A DNA stretch of 64,000 nt from JABJGO01 sp963921245. Lineage in GTDB: Bacteria; Pseudomonadota; Alphaproteobacteria; Rhodospirillales; Casp-alpha2. Location of the stretch: the NCBI GenBank assembly GCA_963921245.4, contig CAWUEY030000001.1, positions 620,001 to 684,000 on the forward strand. The letters are read 5' to 3'. The notes beneath the pieces are model-generated. The model did not search any database. It was not told where the DNA came from and was given only the letters and a program-made list of their open reading frames with translations. Made by a program: the position numbers and the translations under genes. Positions 1-8,980 of the stretch are shown here, one piece after another (position 1 is the stretch's first letter; every line of letters starts with the position of its first letter).

Positions 1-1
1 C

Positions 2-328
2 CAGTACATGGGCATGGTCCGTCAGTGGCAGGAACTGCTACACGGCGGGCGTTACTCGGAAAGTTACATGGACTCACTGCCTGATTTCGTCAAATTGGCG
101 GAATCCTTTGGCGCAGTCGGCATGCGGGCGACAAAACCATCTGAGCTAGATGGCGTCATCACGGACATGATCGCCTGTGACAAGGCGGTCATTGCCGACA
201 TCTGTGTTGATCAGATGGAGAACTGTTTTCCCATGATTCCGTCGGGTGCACCGCACAACGAAATGCTGCTTGGCCCCGATGATGAAGCCGAAAAGCCCGT
301 TTCAGAAGAGGGTATGGTCCTGGTCTAG
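2..328 (+). CDS. ilvI: Acetolactate synthase large subunit, C-terminal part
   Basis: This is the last 108 codons of a gene that begins left of the window. The frame is open from base 2 and stops with TAG at 326-328. The sequence QYMGMVRQWQELLH, a tyrosine-rich YSESY stretch and the end PMIPSGAPHNEMLLGP are typical of the C-terminal thiamine-diphosphate domain of acetohydroxyacid synthase. That enzyme condenses pyruvate into acetolactate, the first common step of valine, leucine and isoleucine synthesis. The small-subunit gene follows after 11 bases, so the two are clearly one operon. The catalytic N-terminal glutamate and FAD regions are outside the window. The choice of the symbol ilvI over ilvB rests only on the ilvH neighbour. 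Confidence 0.95.
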   Translation, partial: QYMGMVRQWQELLHGGRYSESYMDSLPDFVKLAESFGAVGMRATKPSELDGVITDMIACDKAVIADICVDQMENCFPMIPSGAPHNEMLLGPDDEAEKPVSEEGMVLV

Positions 329-339
329 GCCGGGGTTCC

Positions 340-873
340 ATGCCGGAGATGAATATTGTGAGTGCTGGTCAGTCTATTGAAAACCGTCACACCATCAGCA
401 TTCTGGTGGATAATGAACCGGGGGTTCTGGCCCGGGTGATCGGCCTTTTTTCGGGTCGGGGTTACAACATCGAGAGTCTGACAGTTGCCGAAGTCAATCT
501 CGCCGAAAATCTCTCCCGTATTACCGTTGTTACCTCCGGGACGCCCATGATCATCGAGCAGATCAAAGCCCAGTTGACCCGGTTGGTGCCGGTTCACAAG
601 GTTGCCGACCTGACCATGGAAGGGCCGCATGTGGCTCGCGAGCTCGCGCTTGTGAAGGTGAAAGGTAAGGGTAACGCTCGTGTCGAGGCGCTTCGAATCG
701 CCGATATTTTCCGGGCCAGGGCTGTGGATAGCACCAATGCATCGTTCGTATTCGAAATTGTCGGTGATTCCGGCAAGATCAATGCATTTGTGGAATTGAT
801 GCAACCCCTTGGACTTTTGGATGTTTCAAGAACGGGTGTGGTTGCCATTGCACGGGGGCTCGAGGCCCTCTAA
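340..873 (+). CDS. ilvH: Acetolactate synthase small (regulatory) subunit
   Basis: The 177-residue protein has an N-terminal ACT domain at about residues 17-90 (HTISILVDNEPGVLARV, then GLFSGRGYNIESLTV) and the usual C-terminal small-subunit domain. It binds the large subunit and gives valine feedback inhibition. Length and layout match the family (about 160-180 residues). ATG 340 is the longest start; ATG 349 is a possible alternative, since GGAG lies too close to it and a G-rich stretch precedes 340. The gene begins 11 bases after the large subunit and is followed by ilvC after a 75-base gap, so all three may share a transcript. Nothing unusual was seen. Confidence 0.96.
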   Translation: MPEMNIVSAGQSIENRHTISILVDNEPGVLARVIGLFSGRGYNIESLTVAEVNLAENLSRITVVTSGTPMIIEQIKAQLTRLVPVHKVADLTMEGPHVARELALVKVKGKGNARVEALRIADIFRARAVDSTNASFVFEIVGDSGKINAFVELMQPLGLLDVSRTGVVAIARGLEAL

Positions 874-948
874 TAAAGAGCCCATCAATCGATAGGCTTG
901 AAATAAAACCTGTCATAGAGACTGTTTATTGAAACCAGAGGATAGAAA

Positions 949-1968
949 ATGCGCGTTTACTATGATCGCGACGCTGATGTAAATCTCATCAAGTCGAAAA
1001 AACTTGCCATCATCGGATACGGTAGTCAGGGCCATGCCCATGCCCTGAACCTGCGGGACTCCGGGGCGAGCGAGGTTTGTGTTGCTTTGCGGGAAGGCTC
1101 CGCCACCCGAAAGAAAGCCGAGACCGAGGGCATCGAATGCAAGACCGTGGCCGAAGCTGCTGCCTGTGCAGACGTGTTGATGATGCTGACCCCGGACGAG
1201 TTACAGGCTGATATCTATTACGCCGATATGCATGACAACATGAAAGAGGGCGCCGCCCTGGTGTTCGCCCATGGTTTGAACGTGCATTTCAATCTTATTG
1301 AACCGCGCCCGGACGTAGACGTTTTCATGGTTGCGCCGAAAGGTCCCGGCCACACGGTTCGCTCCGAATACGTGCGTGGCGGCGGCGTTCCGTGTCTGGT
1401 GGCGGTTCATCAGGATGCCACAGGCAATGCCCTGGAAGTCGGCCTATCCTACGCCTGTGCCATTGGTGGTGGCCGTTCCGGTATTATCGAAACCACCTTC
1501 CAGGAAGAATGTGAAACCGATCTTTTCGGTGAGCAGGTCGTTCTGTGTGGTGGGCTGATGGCATTGGTCAAAAATGGTTTTGAAACCCTGGTAGAAGCTG
1601 GATACGCACCGGAAATGGCCTATTTTGAGTGCCTGCACGAGGTCAAGTTTATCGTTGATTTAATGTATGAAGGCGGCATGGCCAACATGCGTTACTCGAT
1701 CTCCAACACGGCGGAGTATGGTGATTATGTTAGCGGTCCGCGAATCATTACCTCGGACACCAAAGCGGAAATGAAGCGTGTTCTGGACGACATTCAATCC
1801 GGTCGCTTCACCCGTGATTGGATTCAGGAATGCAAAGCCGGCCAGCCCAGCTTCAAGGCCACCCGTCGTCGCAACGCCGAACATCCCATTGAGGAAGTGG
1901 GTGAACGCCTGCGCGATATGATGCCCTGGATCAAGGCCAACGCGCTGGTTGACAAGGAAAAGAACTAA
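949..1968 (+). CDS. ilvC: Ketol-acid reductoisomerase (NADP+), class I
   Basis: This enzyme converts acetolactate or acetohydroxybutyrate to the dihydroxy acid, using NADPH and magnesium. The 339-residue length is that of the short class I form. The Rossmann motif GYGSQGHAHA starts at residue 23. The substrate and metal region contains GPGHTVRSEY and, further on, a TTFQEECETDLFGEQ stretch carrying the acidic metal ligands. The C-terminal knotted domain ends with RDMMPWI. The start at 949 is supported by AGAGGA seven bases upstream. The gene follows ilvH after 75 bases, consistent with an ilvIHC operon. The downstream side carries a parS-like palindrome and then a long leader before leuA. Confidence 0.97.
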   Translation: MRVYYDRDADVNLIKSKKLAIIGYGSQGHAHALNLRDSGASEVCVALREGSATRKKAETEGIECKTVAEAAACADVLMMLTPDELQADIYYADMHDNMKEGAALVFAHGLNVHFNLIEPRPDVDVFMVAPKGPGHTVRSEYVRGGGVPCLVAVHQDATGNALEVGLSYACAIGGGRSGIIETTFQEECETDLFGEQVVLCGGLMALVKNGFETLVEAGYAPEMAYFECLHEVKFIVDLMYEGGMANMRYSISNTAEYGDYVSGPRIITSDTKAEMKRVLDDIQSGRFTRDWIQECKAGQPSFKATRRRNAEHPIEEVGERLRDMMPWIKANALVDKEKN

Positions 1969-2031
1969 ACACTCTATGGGCCTGACCTAGAATTTGACCT
2001 GGATAACGTCCTCAAGTGCCATTTACCCCAT

Positions 2032-2047
2032 TGTTTCACGTGAAATA
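2032..2047. promoter_or_regulatory. parS-like palindrome (candidate ParB site)
   Basis: The 16 bases at 2032-2047 read TGTTTCACGTGAAATA. The chromosomal ParB target parS has the consensus TGTTTCACGTGAAACA, so this matches at 15 of 16 positions and contains a perfect 12-base palindrome at 2034-2045. It lies in the non-coding gap after ilvC, as parS sites may. No other copy this good was seen in the window. If real, it suggests this part of the chromosome is near the replication origin, although no parAB, dnaA or gid genes are present. The palindrome could instead be the site of another dyad-binding regulator. Confidence 0.55.
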
Positions 2048-2355
2048 CTTGATCCAAAGGGTGGCTATTGTTGAACCGCCATTCGCCTTCCTTTACGTAC
2101 AGGCCGAATGAGGCCCTTCAGAATTCGGTTCACTTCATCCGTCCCGTCAGGTCAGATAGGGCCTTCACCCACACACACGTCTTTCAGCACGGCTGTCATG
2201 TCGGCGGCGTATTCTGGATAGGGTCGGCCATGCGGCGTTCCCGGTTCCTCACTGTCTGTGATCGGAAACCGGAGATTAACACTTGCAGGCTATGCCCGAA
2301 AGCCGTACAAGAAGGGCGCTCAGTCGATAAAAGGCTGAAACACAGGAGACGTTTG

Positions 2356-2463
2356 ATGGCAGATGTTGCCGCCCGTTTTGAGAGTAACACAACCGCGCAG
2401 GCTGTTTTGGCTGCTGGTGGTCTCCTGTGTCCAGAGGGTGCCCTCCGACTTAGGTGCCCCTGA
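2356..2463 (+). CDS. Putative leuA leader peptide
   Basis: A 35-codon frame starts at ATG 2356, with a strong AGGAG at 2344-2348, seven bases before the start. Five of the last 18 codons are leucine (residues 18, 23, 24, 30 and 32), including a Leu-Leu pair. The stop codon TGA at 2461-2463 lies inside the 5' arm of the large stem just before leuA. A short translated frame rich in the pathway's end product and overlapping a terminator-like stem is the arrangement of transcription attenuation. The leucine run is less dense than in classical leader peptides, and I did not find a clean competing antiterminator pairing, so this remains a candidate. The frame is also open upstream to 2068, but without a comparable ribosome binding site. 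Confidence 0.5.
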   Translation: MADVAARFESNTTAQAVLAAGGLLCPEGALRLRCP

Positions 2464-2520
2464 ACGCATCTGCAATGTGTGCCACGAGGCACGGTGTTCA
2501 GGGGAAAACTGTCTTTTTTA
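2457..2520 (+). promoter_or_regulatory. Attenuator-like stem before leuA
   Basis: CCCCTGAAC at 2457-2465 pairs perfectly with GTTCAGGGG at 2496-2504. Inside it a second hairpin is formed by GTGCC (2479-2483), a four-base loop, and GGCAC (2488-2492). A run of six T follows at 2514-2519, separated from the stem by nine bases. The gap from ilvC to leuA is 591 bases, and apart from the parS-like site, the leader frame and this structure I see nothing coding in it. The structure is most simply read as the leuA attenuator. The distance of the T run from the stem is longer than usual for an intrinsic terminator. Confidence 0.5.
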
Positions 2521-2559
2521 TCCAAGTGATAACCTAAGATTTTTGAAAGGGACCGTGCC

Positions 2560-4119
2560 ATGAGCACCGCCAATACAAACAACAATCAAGTTCGAATTTT
2601 TGACACAACCTTGCGTGACGGAGAACAATCGCCGGGCGCATCCATGAACCTGGAAGAAAAAATCCGTATTGCGGAAGTTCTGGAAGGAATGGGCGTGGAT
2701 ATCATCGAGGCCGGGTTCCCTATTGCCTCCGATGGTGATTTCGAATGCGTTCACGAGATTGCCAAACTGGTGAAGGATTCTACGGTCGCCGGACTGGCGC
2801 GGGCGACCCGCGGCGATATTGAGCGCTGTGCCGAGGCCATCAAACCGGCGAAATCCGGCCGCATTCATACCTTTATCGCGACCAGCCCGTTGCACATGGA
2901 GCATAAATTGCAACTGGAACCGGATCAGGTTTACGAGAAAGTCATTGAAAGCGTCTCTTTGGCGCGTAAGTTCGCGGACGATGTGGAGTGGTCCTGTGAG
3001 GACGGTTCCCGCTCAGAGCACGATTTCCTGTGCCGCTGTGTGGAAGCTGCTATTGATGCCGGCGCCCGCACGATCAATGTACCCGACACCGTGGGCTATA
3101 CCATGCCGCGGGAATATGGGGCGCTGATCGAAATGTTGATGAACCGGGTTCCAAATATCGACAAAGCCATTATTTCGGTTCATTGCCACAATGATCTGGG
3201 CCTGGCGGTAGCAAACTCTCTGGCTGCTGTCGACGCTGGTGCCCGTCAGGTAGAATGCACCATCAACGGATTGGGGGAGCGGGCTGGAAATGCGGCCATG
3301 GAGGAAATTGTCATGGCCCTGAAAACCCGCAACGACTCCATGCCGTATTCAACGAATATCAATACCCGGGATATCATGCGGGCTTCCCGTCTGGTTTCCA
3401 CCATCACAGGCTTCAATGTTCAACCCAACAAAGCCATTGTGGGGGCCAATGCATTTGCCCATGAGTCCGGAATTCATCAGGATGGAATGCTGAAGAATGC
3501 ACAGACATACGAAATCATGACACCTGAATCCGTAGGTTTGCATAAATCCAGTCTGGTACTGGGCAAGCACTCCGGGCGCGCGGCGTTCAAGGAAAAGCTG
3601 CGGGAGTTAGGCTACGATTTGGGCGACAACGCCATTCAGGAAGCCTTCAAGCGCTTCAAGGACCTGGCGGACGTAAAAAAAGACGTTTTTGAAGAAGATA
3701 TCGTCGCCTTGGTGGATGACGAAGTTATCCGTGGTAATGATCGAATTCGCCTGGGTTCTCTGGAAATTATCTGCGGTAATGTGCACAAGGAACCGAGGGC
3801 AACTCTGGAATTGGCGGTTGATGGCGAGAGCAAATCATGCACGCGGACAGGTGACGGTCCGGTGGATGCGGCCTTCAATTGTATCCATGAACTGTTTCCC
3901 CATGACGCGAAGCTTCAGTTGTACCAGGTTCATGCTGTGACACAGGGCACCGACGCCCAGGCCGAGGTTACTGTTCGTCTGGAAGAAAACGGACGAACCG
4001 TCAATGGTCAGGGTGCGGATACGGACACAATGGTGGCGTCTGTTCGGGCGTACATCAACGCCCTGAACAAGCTGCTGGTGAAGCGGGAAAAAAGGGCGCC
4101 TAAAGCAATGACTGCTTAA
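2560..4119 (+). CDS. leuA: 2-isopropylmalate synthase
   Basis: The protein catalyses the first step of leucine synthesis, condensing 2-oxoisovalerate with acetyl-CoA. The HMGL-like barrel begins with FDTTLRDGEQSPG (catalytic Arg19, Asp20). The metal-binding HCH motif is at residues 208-210 (HCHNDLGLAVANS). A GLGERAGNAA segment and a linker follow, and then a C-terminal LeuA dimer domain responsible for leucine feedback. The 519-residue length fits type 1 LeuA. AAGGGA lies eight to ten bases before ATG 2560. The leader peptide and stem upstream suggest attenuation by leucine. A hairpin at 4174-4194 follows before mreB. Confidence 0.96.
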   Translation: MSTANTNNNQVRIFDTTLRDGEQSPGASMNLEEKIRIAEVLEGMGVDIIEAGFPIASDGDFECVHEIAKLVKDSTVAGLARATRGDIERCAEAIKPAKSGRIHTFIATSPLHMEHKLQLEPDQVYEKVIESVSLARKFADDVEWSCEDGSRSEHDFLCRCVEAAIDAGARTINVPDTVGYTMPREYGALIEMLMNRVPNIDKAIISVHCHNDLGLAVANSLAAVDAGARQVECTINGLGERAGNAAMEEIVMALKTRNDSMPYSTNINTRDIMRASRLVSTITGFNVQPNKAIVGANAFAHESGIHQDGMLKNAQTYEIMTPESVGLHKSSLVLGKHSGRAAFKEKLRELGYDLGDNAIQEAFKRFKDLADVKKDVFEEDIVALVDDEVIRGNDRIRLGSLEIICGNVHKEPRATLELAVDGESKSCTRTGDGPVDAAFNCIHELFPHDAKLQLYQVHAVTQGTDAQAEVTVRLEENGRTVNGQGADTDTMVASVRAYINALNKLLVKREKRAPKAMTA

Positions 4120-4173
4120 CCCTTTTGTGCTGGAGTTGGTAAGGATTCGTCCTGTATAAGGGGCAAATCCTCA

Positions 4174-4194
4174 CCGGGAAACGTGGTTTCCCGG
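4174..4194 (+). terminator. Hairpin between leuA and mreB
   Basis: CCGGGAAAC at 4174-4182 and GTTTCCCGG at 4186-4194 form a perfect nine-pair stem with a three-base loop. The bases that follow are T-rich only in patches (GGTTGT, then GGTTTTGC), so this is a weak intrinsic terminator at best. It lies 55 bases after leuA and about 45 before mreB, where transcription units would be expected to separate. It could also be part of the mreB leader. Confidence 0.45.
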
Positions 4195-4239
4195 GGTTGT
4201 GGTATTCTGGTTTTGCTTTCGAAATGGCGGTGTGGTTCC

Positions 4240-5280
4240 ATGCTTTCGCGTCTTTTTGGTTTCCTGTCGGCCGATATGGCCATTGATCTTGGAACGGCCA
4301 ACACACTGGTCTACGTAAAGGGTAAGGGTATTGTCCTGAACGAACCGTCTGTTGTTGCCATTACCGAAAACAAAGGTAAAAAACAGGTCCTCGCCGTTGG
4401 CGAGGAGGCCAAGCAAATGCTGGGCCGTACTCCTGGAAACATCCGTGCCATTCGACCGCTGAGAGACGGCGTTATTGCTGACTTCGAAGTGGCCGAAGAA
4501 ATGATCAAATACTTCATCCGCAAGGTTCACAATCGCAAGACATTTGCCAGTCCGCTGGTGGTGGTTTGTGTTCCCTCGGGATCAACAGCGGTGGAAAGAC
4601 GGGCCATTCAGGAATCCGCGGAAAGCGCTGGCGCGCGCCGTGTGTTCCTCATCGAAGAGCCCATGGCCGCCGCCATCGGCGCCGGATTGCCGGTCACTGA
4701 ACCTACTGGCTCCATGGTCGTCGATATCGGTGGTGGTACAACGGAAGTTGCCGTCCTCTCGCTTGGCGGGATTGTTTATGCCCGCAGTGTTCGCGTCGGC
4801 GGTGACAAGATGGATGAAGCCATCATCGCCTATATTCGCCGCAATCATAACCTTTTGGTTGGTGAAGGTTCTGCGGCCCGCATCAAGGAAGAGATCGGTT
4901 CCGCCTGTCCGCCGGGTGAGGGCGACGGTCAAACCATGGAAGTCAAGGGCCGCGACCTGATGAACGGGGTGCCTAAAGAACTGTTGATCAGCGAGCGTCA
5001 GACCGCAGAAAGTCTGGCGGAACCTGTTAGCGCCATTATCGAGGCTGTCAAAGTCGCCCTCGAACATACCGAACCAGAACTGGCCGCAGATATCGTGGAC
5101 AAAGGTATTGTGCTCACCGGTGGCGGCGCGCTTCTGGGCAATCTGGACTTCGTGCTTCGTCACTCAACAGGACTACCCGTTAGCATTGCCGATGATCCGC
5201 TATCCTGCGTGGTACTGGGAACGGGGCGGGCACTGGAGGAAATGAAGCGCCTGCGCGACGTTCTGACGTCGATGTACTAG
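4240..5280 (+). CDS. mreB: Rod-shape actin homologue MreB
   Basis: MreB polymerises on the inner face of the membrane and directs the elongasome. I chose ATG 4240, giving 346 residues, because the family begins with an amphipathic FxxLFGFLSADMAIDLGT segment; the frame is open further upstream to 4183 but that extension is not conserved. Phosphate 1 motif DLGTANT is at residues 16-22, phosphate 2 motif DIGGGTTEV starts at residue 162, and an adenosine-binding LTGGGALLGNL segment lies near residue 290. The gene heads the cluster mreB-mreC-mreD-mrdA-rodA, whose products act together in lateral wall synthesis. A 249-base gap separates it from mreC. Confidence 0.97.
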   Translation: MLSRLFGFLSADMAIDLGTANTLVYVKGKGIVLNEPSVVAITENKGKKQVLAVGEEAKQMLGRTPGNIRAIRPLRDGVIADFEVAEEMIKYFIRKVHNRKTFASPLVVVCVPSGSTAVERRAIQESAESAGARRVFLIEEPMAAAIGAGLPVTEPTGSMVVDIGGGTTEVAVLSLGGIVYARSVRVGGDKMDEAIIAYIRRNHNLLVGEGSAARIKEEIGSACPPGEGDGQTMEVKGRDLMNGVPKELLISERQTAESLAEPVSAIIEAVKVALEHTEPELAADIVDKGIVLTGGGALLGNLDFVLRHSTGLPVSIADDPLSCVVLGTGRALEEMKRLRDVLTSMY

Positions 5281-5529
5281 CTGCTTAGTCCCGTAATGTG
5301 CTGGCCTATTCATCTGTGTTCATCGGAGGCCGGGCGGCGCAGGCTGTGCCGGGTGCGCGCCGCGCATTAATCAGCCTTTATTGCCAGAGGTGTAGCCCGT
5401 TTTTGGGCAGATTCGGGCAAATTTGGATATTTTGTAACATTTTGCTTGCAATTCCGGATATTTAGCTGAAAAACCGCCATTCCGTCGTGCTGACGTGGCG
5501 GGTGGTTATTGTGGGTATGCGAGGGTGTA

Positions 5530-6510
5530 GTGAAAGACAACCCGCGTGTCATGAGCAGGATTACGCAGCCCGCCCGCGGGCTGGTGCATCGGTTCGCCTA
5601 TGTGGGATTGGTGTTTGCTGCATTTGGCCTGATGATGTTGGGAAAAGTCGATGCTGTGCTCATGGAGCGTATGCGCACCGTGGTGACCGATTCTGTCGCC
5701 CCCATCCTCGATACGCTGTCCCGGCCCATCGAAGAGGCCTCCCGATTTATCTATAAAGTCGAGTCCCTTTGGGGGATGTACGAAGACAACCAGGCCTTGC
5801 GCGCCGACAATCAGCGGTTGATTCAGTGGCAGGCCGTTGCCCGGCATCTGGAAGCCGAAAATACAGCGCTGAGAGAGCTTCTGAATTACCAACCAGGGCC
5901 ATCGCCCAGCTACATTTCCGCCCGGGTTATTGCTGATACAGGTGGGGCCTTCGCCCACAGTCTTCTGTTGAACGCTGGCTCCCAACAACACGTGTCCAAG
6001 GGACAGGCTGTCGTAACCGGTGCCGGTCTGGTCGGTCGGATCGCAGGAGTGGGAAAGCGCTCCTCGCGAATTCTGCTTATTACGGACCTGAACTCCAGAA
6101 TCCCGGTGATTGTGGAGCCTGGACGTTATCGGGCAATTCTGGCCGGCGATAATACGGATCGGCCCAAACTGATTCACACAACACCCGGCGCGACGTTGAA
6201 GCCTGGTGATCTTGTCGTCACATCCGGACAGGGCGGCGCGTTTCCCGTGGGAATTGTGATCGGTGTCGTTTCCGATATGAGCGAAAACGGCGCCGCCGTA
6301 ACCCCGTTCAACGCTCGGGATCGGCTGGAGGTGGTACGAGTCGTCGACTTCGGATTAAAGGGAATTCTTCGATCTGAACCGATTGACGAACGACCGGTTG
6401 CCGCACCGGTAAAAAACGTCACGGAGGGGGCACCTCTGGGTGGGGAGACTTCCTCCGCTGTTTCTGTTGAAGAGGCTGGAGCCGCGCCGCGACCCACGGT
6501 GGAACCTTGA
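5530..6510 (+). CDS. mreC: Rod-shape-determining protein MreC
   Basis: MreC is a single-pass membrane protein that links MreB to the periplasmic wall enzymes. The 326-residue product has a short cytoplasmic head (MKDNPRV), one membrane segment at about residues 20-40, a coiled coil at roughly 75-120 rich in Glu, Arg and Leu, and the MreC beta domain, with VIADTGGAF and GLVGRI. A proline- and glutamate-rich tail ends the protein. I chose GTG 5530 because GAGGG lies five bases upstream and the resulting head matches alphaproteobacterial MreC; ATG 5551 and TTG 5509 are alternatives. mreD follows after 29 bases. Confidence 0.93.
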   Translation: MKDNPRVMSRITQPARGLVHRFAYVGLVFAAFGLMMLGKVDAVLMERMRTVVTDSVAPILDTLSRPIEEASRFIYKVESLWGMYEDNQALRADNQRLIQWQAVARHLEAENTALRELLNYQPGPSPSYISARVIADTGGAFAHSLLLNAGSQQHVSKGQAVVTGAGLVGRIAGVGKRSSRILLITDLNSRIPVIVEPGRYRAILAGDNTDRPKLIHTTPGATLKPGDLVVTSGQGGAFPVGIVIGVVSDMSENGAAVTPFNARDRLEVVRVVDFGLKGILRSEPIDERPVAAPVKNVTEGAPLGGETSSAVSVEEAGAAPRPTVEP

Positions 6511-6539
6511 AACGCCGCCGCTTCATCTGAGGACGATTC

Positions 6540-7055
6540 ATGAAACCCACCCTGGGACAGCGCATCGACGTTATTACCCGGAACAGTTTGCCGGTTCTGT
6601 TTACCATTCTCCTGATCGTCATTAACGTGCTTCCCCTCCATATTCCCGGATTCGCACGAATTGTGCCTGTGTTGCCCTTGATAGCGGTATATCATTGGTC
6701 TGTGTATCGACCTGAGTTGATGCCACCTCTTGCGGTATTCGTAATCGGTGTACTTTATGATATTCTCAGTGGTACACCTCTGGGGGTGAATGCTCTTGTG
6801 TTTCTGGCGGTCTCTGGCGTGGTCCGCTTCCAGCAACGATTTTTTGTCGGACGATCGTTCTTCGTTGTCTGGCTCGGATTTGCTATCGTTGCCCTGGGTT
6901 CTGGGATTCTGTCGTGGGTCCTGGTATCGGTTCTGTCGGAAACATTGGTGGAGCCTAAAGCATTGGCATTTCAGTTTATTCTAAATTTCGGGTTTTTCCC
7001 GGTTCTGGCCTGGTTGTTTCTGCGCTGGCAGCATCTTTATCTGCAATCAGAGTAG
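6540..7055 (+). CDS. mreD: Rod-shape-determining membrane protein MreD
   Basis: The 171-residue protein is almost wholly hydrophobic, with five or so predicted membrane segments, and ends in a short charged tail (LRWQHLYLQSE). MreD completes the MreBCD complex in the inner membrane. Sequence conservation in this family is low, so the call rests mainly on the place between mreC and mrdA, the length and the hydropathy, plus the GVLYDILSGTPLGVNAL stretch typical of MreD. GAGGA lies nine bases before ATG 6540. mrdA begins 14 bases downstream. Confidence 0.92.
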   Translation: MKPTLGQRIDVITRNSLPVLFTILLIVINVLPLHIPGFARIVPVLPLIAVYHWSVYRPELMPPLAVFVIGVLYDILSGTPLGVNALVFLAVSGVVRFQQRFFVGRSFFVVWLGFAIVALGSGILSWVLVSVLSETLVEPKALAFQFILNFGFFPVLAWLFLRWQHLYLQSE

Positions 7056-7069
7056 GACGCGATAGTTAA

Positions 7070-8980
7070 ATGCATAGAGATTCTGACCGCCATAAACAAT
7101 TCAATCGCCGGATCCTGATGCTGGGCGGGGGAAAGTTCGTCCTGTTGTCGGCGTTAACAGGTCGCCTTTATTATTTGCAGGTCGTCGAGTCCGAGAGATA
7201 CAAAAATCTGGCCGATGAAAATCGAATCAATTTTCGCCTTCTGCCGCCGCCGCGTGGGCGCATTACGGACAGAAACGGCGTACCGATTGCCGACAACCAG
7301 CGGAACTACCGCGCTCTTCTCATTTCGGAGAACACCCGCTCGGTTGATGGCACCCTCAATGCGTTGGAGAACATTCTGCCTCTCAACACCGCAGAGCGTG
7401 AGCGTATTCTGCGTGATGTCCGCCGCAACAAAAGCTTTGTTCCTGTCACCGTGCGCGAAAATCTGGCCTGGACGGAAGTTTCACAAATCGAGGTCAACAC
7501 CCCGGACCTGCCCGGGATCCTGATCGATGTTGGCGAAAGCCGTTATTATCCCGTGGGGCACGATTTTGCTCATGTCCTAGGCTACGTGGCGGCCGTTTCA
7601 GAAGCCGAAAAAAGTGATGATCCCCTGTTGTCCCTGCCGGGGTTTCGTGTCGGCAAAGCGGGCGTTGAAAAGGTTCATGATCTGTCTCTCCGGGGTAGCG
7701 GCGGAAACAGTCAGGTTGAAGTCAATGCCTATGGCCGTATCCTCCGCGAGCTCAACCGCCAGGAAGGGTCGCCCGGCGCTGAAATTCAACTGACGCTGGA
7801 TCGCGAGATACAGCGATTGGCGGCGCACCGCATTGCCGATGAGAGTGCTTCCGTTGTTGTCATGGATATTCATTCCGGAGAGGTGCTGGCGCTGGTTTCG
7901 AGTCCGAGTTTCGATCCCAACCGTTTTATCCAGGGCTTGACGGGAACAGAGTGGCAGGTCCTCGCAAACAACCCCCGCGCGCCGTTGCTCAACAAGTCTA
8001 TCCAAGGGCAATACGCCCCGGGGTCCACCTTCAAGATGGTAGTGGCACTGGCAGCGCTGGAACACGGCATTGTTACGGAAAATACGAAACACTACTGCAA
8101 TGGCAGCATGAAACTGGCCGAAGCGGAGTTCCATTGCTGGAAGAAGCATGGACACGGCCTGATGGATTGTAAGACAGCGATCATGCAGTCTTGCGACGTA
8201 TTCTTTTACGAAGTCGCCAAACGATTGGGCATCAATCGAATTTCGGAAATGGCGACACGTCTCGGATTGGGCAAGCTTCAAGGCATTGATTTACCCGGTG
8301 AACGGAGTGGTCTTGTACCGACGCCTGAATGGAAAGCACAGGCAGTCGGCAGTTCCTGGCAGAAAGGCGAGACCGTCATTCTGGGAATCGGACAGGGATA
8401 CATTCTGGTAACACCATTGCAACTAGCGGCCATGACGGCACGCCTCGCCAATGGTGGCATTGACGTGGTACCCTTCCTGACGCGTCAGGTTGTCGGATCG
8501 GAGGATAACGGGACAGTCAGCAAAGGCTCTGACAGGTCAACTGGTTTGGAGCCGCCGCCGAAAAAGCTCGGTATTAATCCCGCGCATCTCAAAATTGTGA
8601 CGGATGCTATGGATCAGGCCGTAAACAGCCCCTTTGGCACCGCATTTGGTTCACGGATTTCCGATACGGGGATGTCCATGGCGGGGAAAACGGGAACTGT
8701 CCAGGTCCGCCGTATCTCCAAGGCTGAACGCGAACTCGGCGTCAAAAGGAACGAGGAGTTGGAGTGGAAAGACCGCGACCATGCGTTGTTCGTGGGATTT
8801 GCTCCACGGGAAAATCCTCGGTTTGCGGTATCCGTGGTGGTGGAACACGGCGGTAGCGGATCAAAAACGGCGGCGCCGATCGCTAGGGATGTTCTTCAAG
8901 AAGTTCAAAAGAGGATGGGCATCGCCGGGGGCGAAGACAGCGTGGTCGGCGGCGGCCGCGAGGAGGTGTCCCATGGTTAA
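7070..8980 (+). CDS. mrdA: Penicillin-binding protein 2 (elongation transpeptidase)
   Basis: PBP2 is the monofunctional DD-transpeptidase of the elongasome; it is anchored in the inner membrane and acts in the periplasm. The 636-residue protein has an N-terminal membrane anchor at about 15-35, a dimerisation domain that includes a PPPRGRITDRNG box, and a transpeptidase domain. The three catalytic motifs are intact: STFK at residues 319-322, SCD at 374-376 and KTG at 540-542. The last codons overlap rodA by eight bases, so the two are translationally coupled, as expected for the PBP2-RodA pair. Confidence 0.96.
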   Translation: MHRDSDRHKQFNRRILMLGGGKFVLLSALTGRLYYLQVVESERYKNLADENRINFRLLPPPRGRITDRNGVPIADNQRNYRALLISENTRSVDGTLNALENILPLNTAERERILRDVRRNKSFVPVTVRENLAWTEVSQIEVNTPDLPGILIDVGESRYYPVGHDFAHVLGYVAAVSEAEKSDDPLLSLPGFRVGKAGVEKVHDLSLRGSGGNSQVEVNAYGRILRELNRQEGSPGAEIQLTLDREIQRLAAHRIADESASVVVMDIHSGEVLALVSSPSFDPNRFIQGLTGTEWQVLANNPRAPLLNKSIQGQYAPGSTFKMVVALAALEHGIVTENTKHYCNGSMKLAEAEFHCWKKHGHGLMDCKTAIMQSCDVFFYEVAKRLGINRISEMATRLGLGKLQGIDLPGERSGLVPTPEWKAQAVGSSWQKGETVILGIGQGYILVTPLQLAAMTARLANGGIDVVPFLTRQVVGSEDNGTVSKGSDRSTGLEPPPKKLGINPAHLKIVTDAMDQAVNSPFGTAFGSRISDTGMSMAGKTGTVQVRRISKAERELGVKRNEELEWKDRDHALFVGFAPRENPRFAVSVVVEHGGSGSKTAAPIARDVLQEVQKRMGIAGGEDSVVGGGREEVSHG

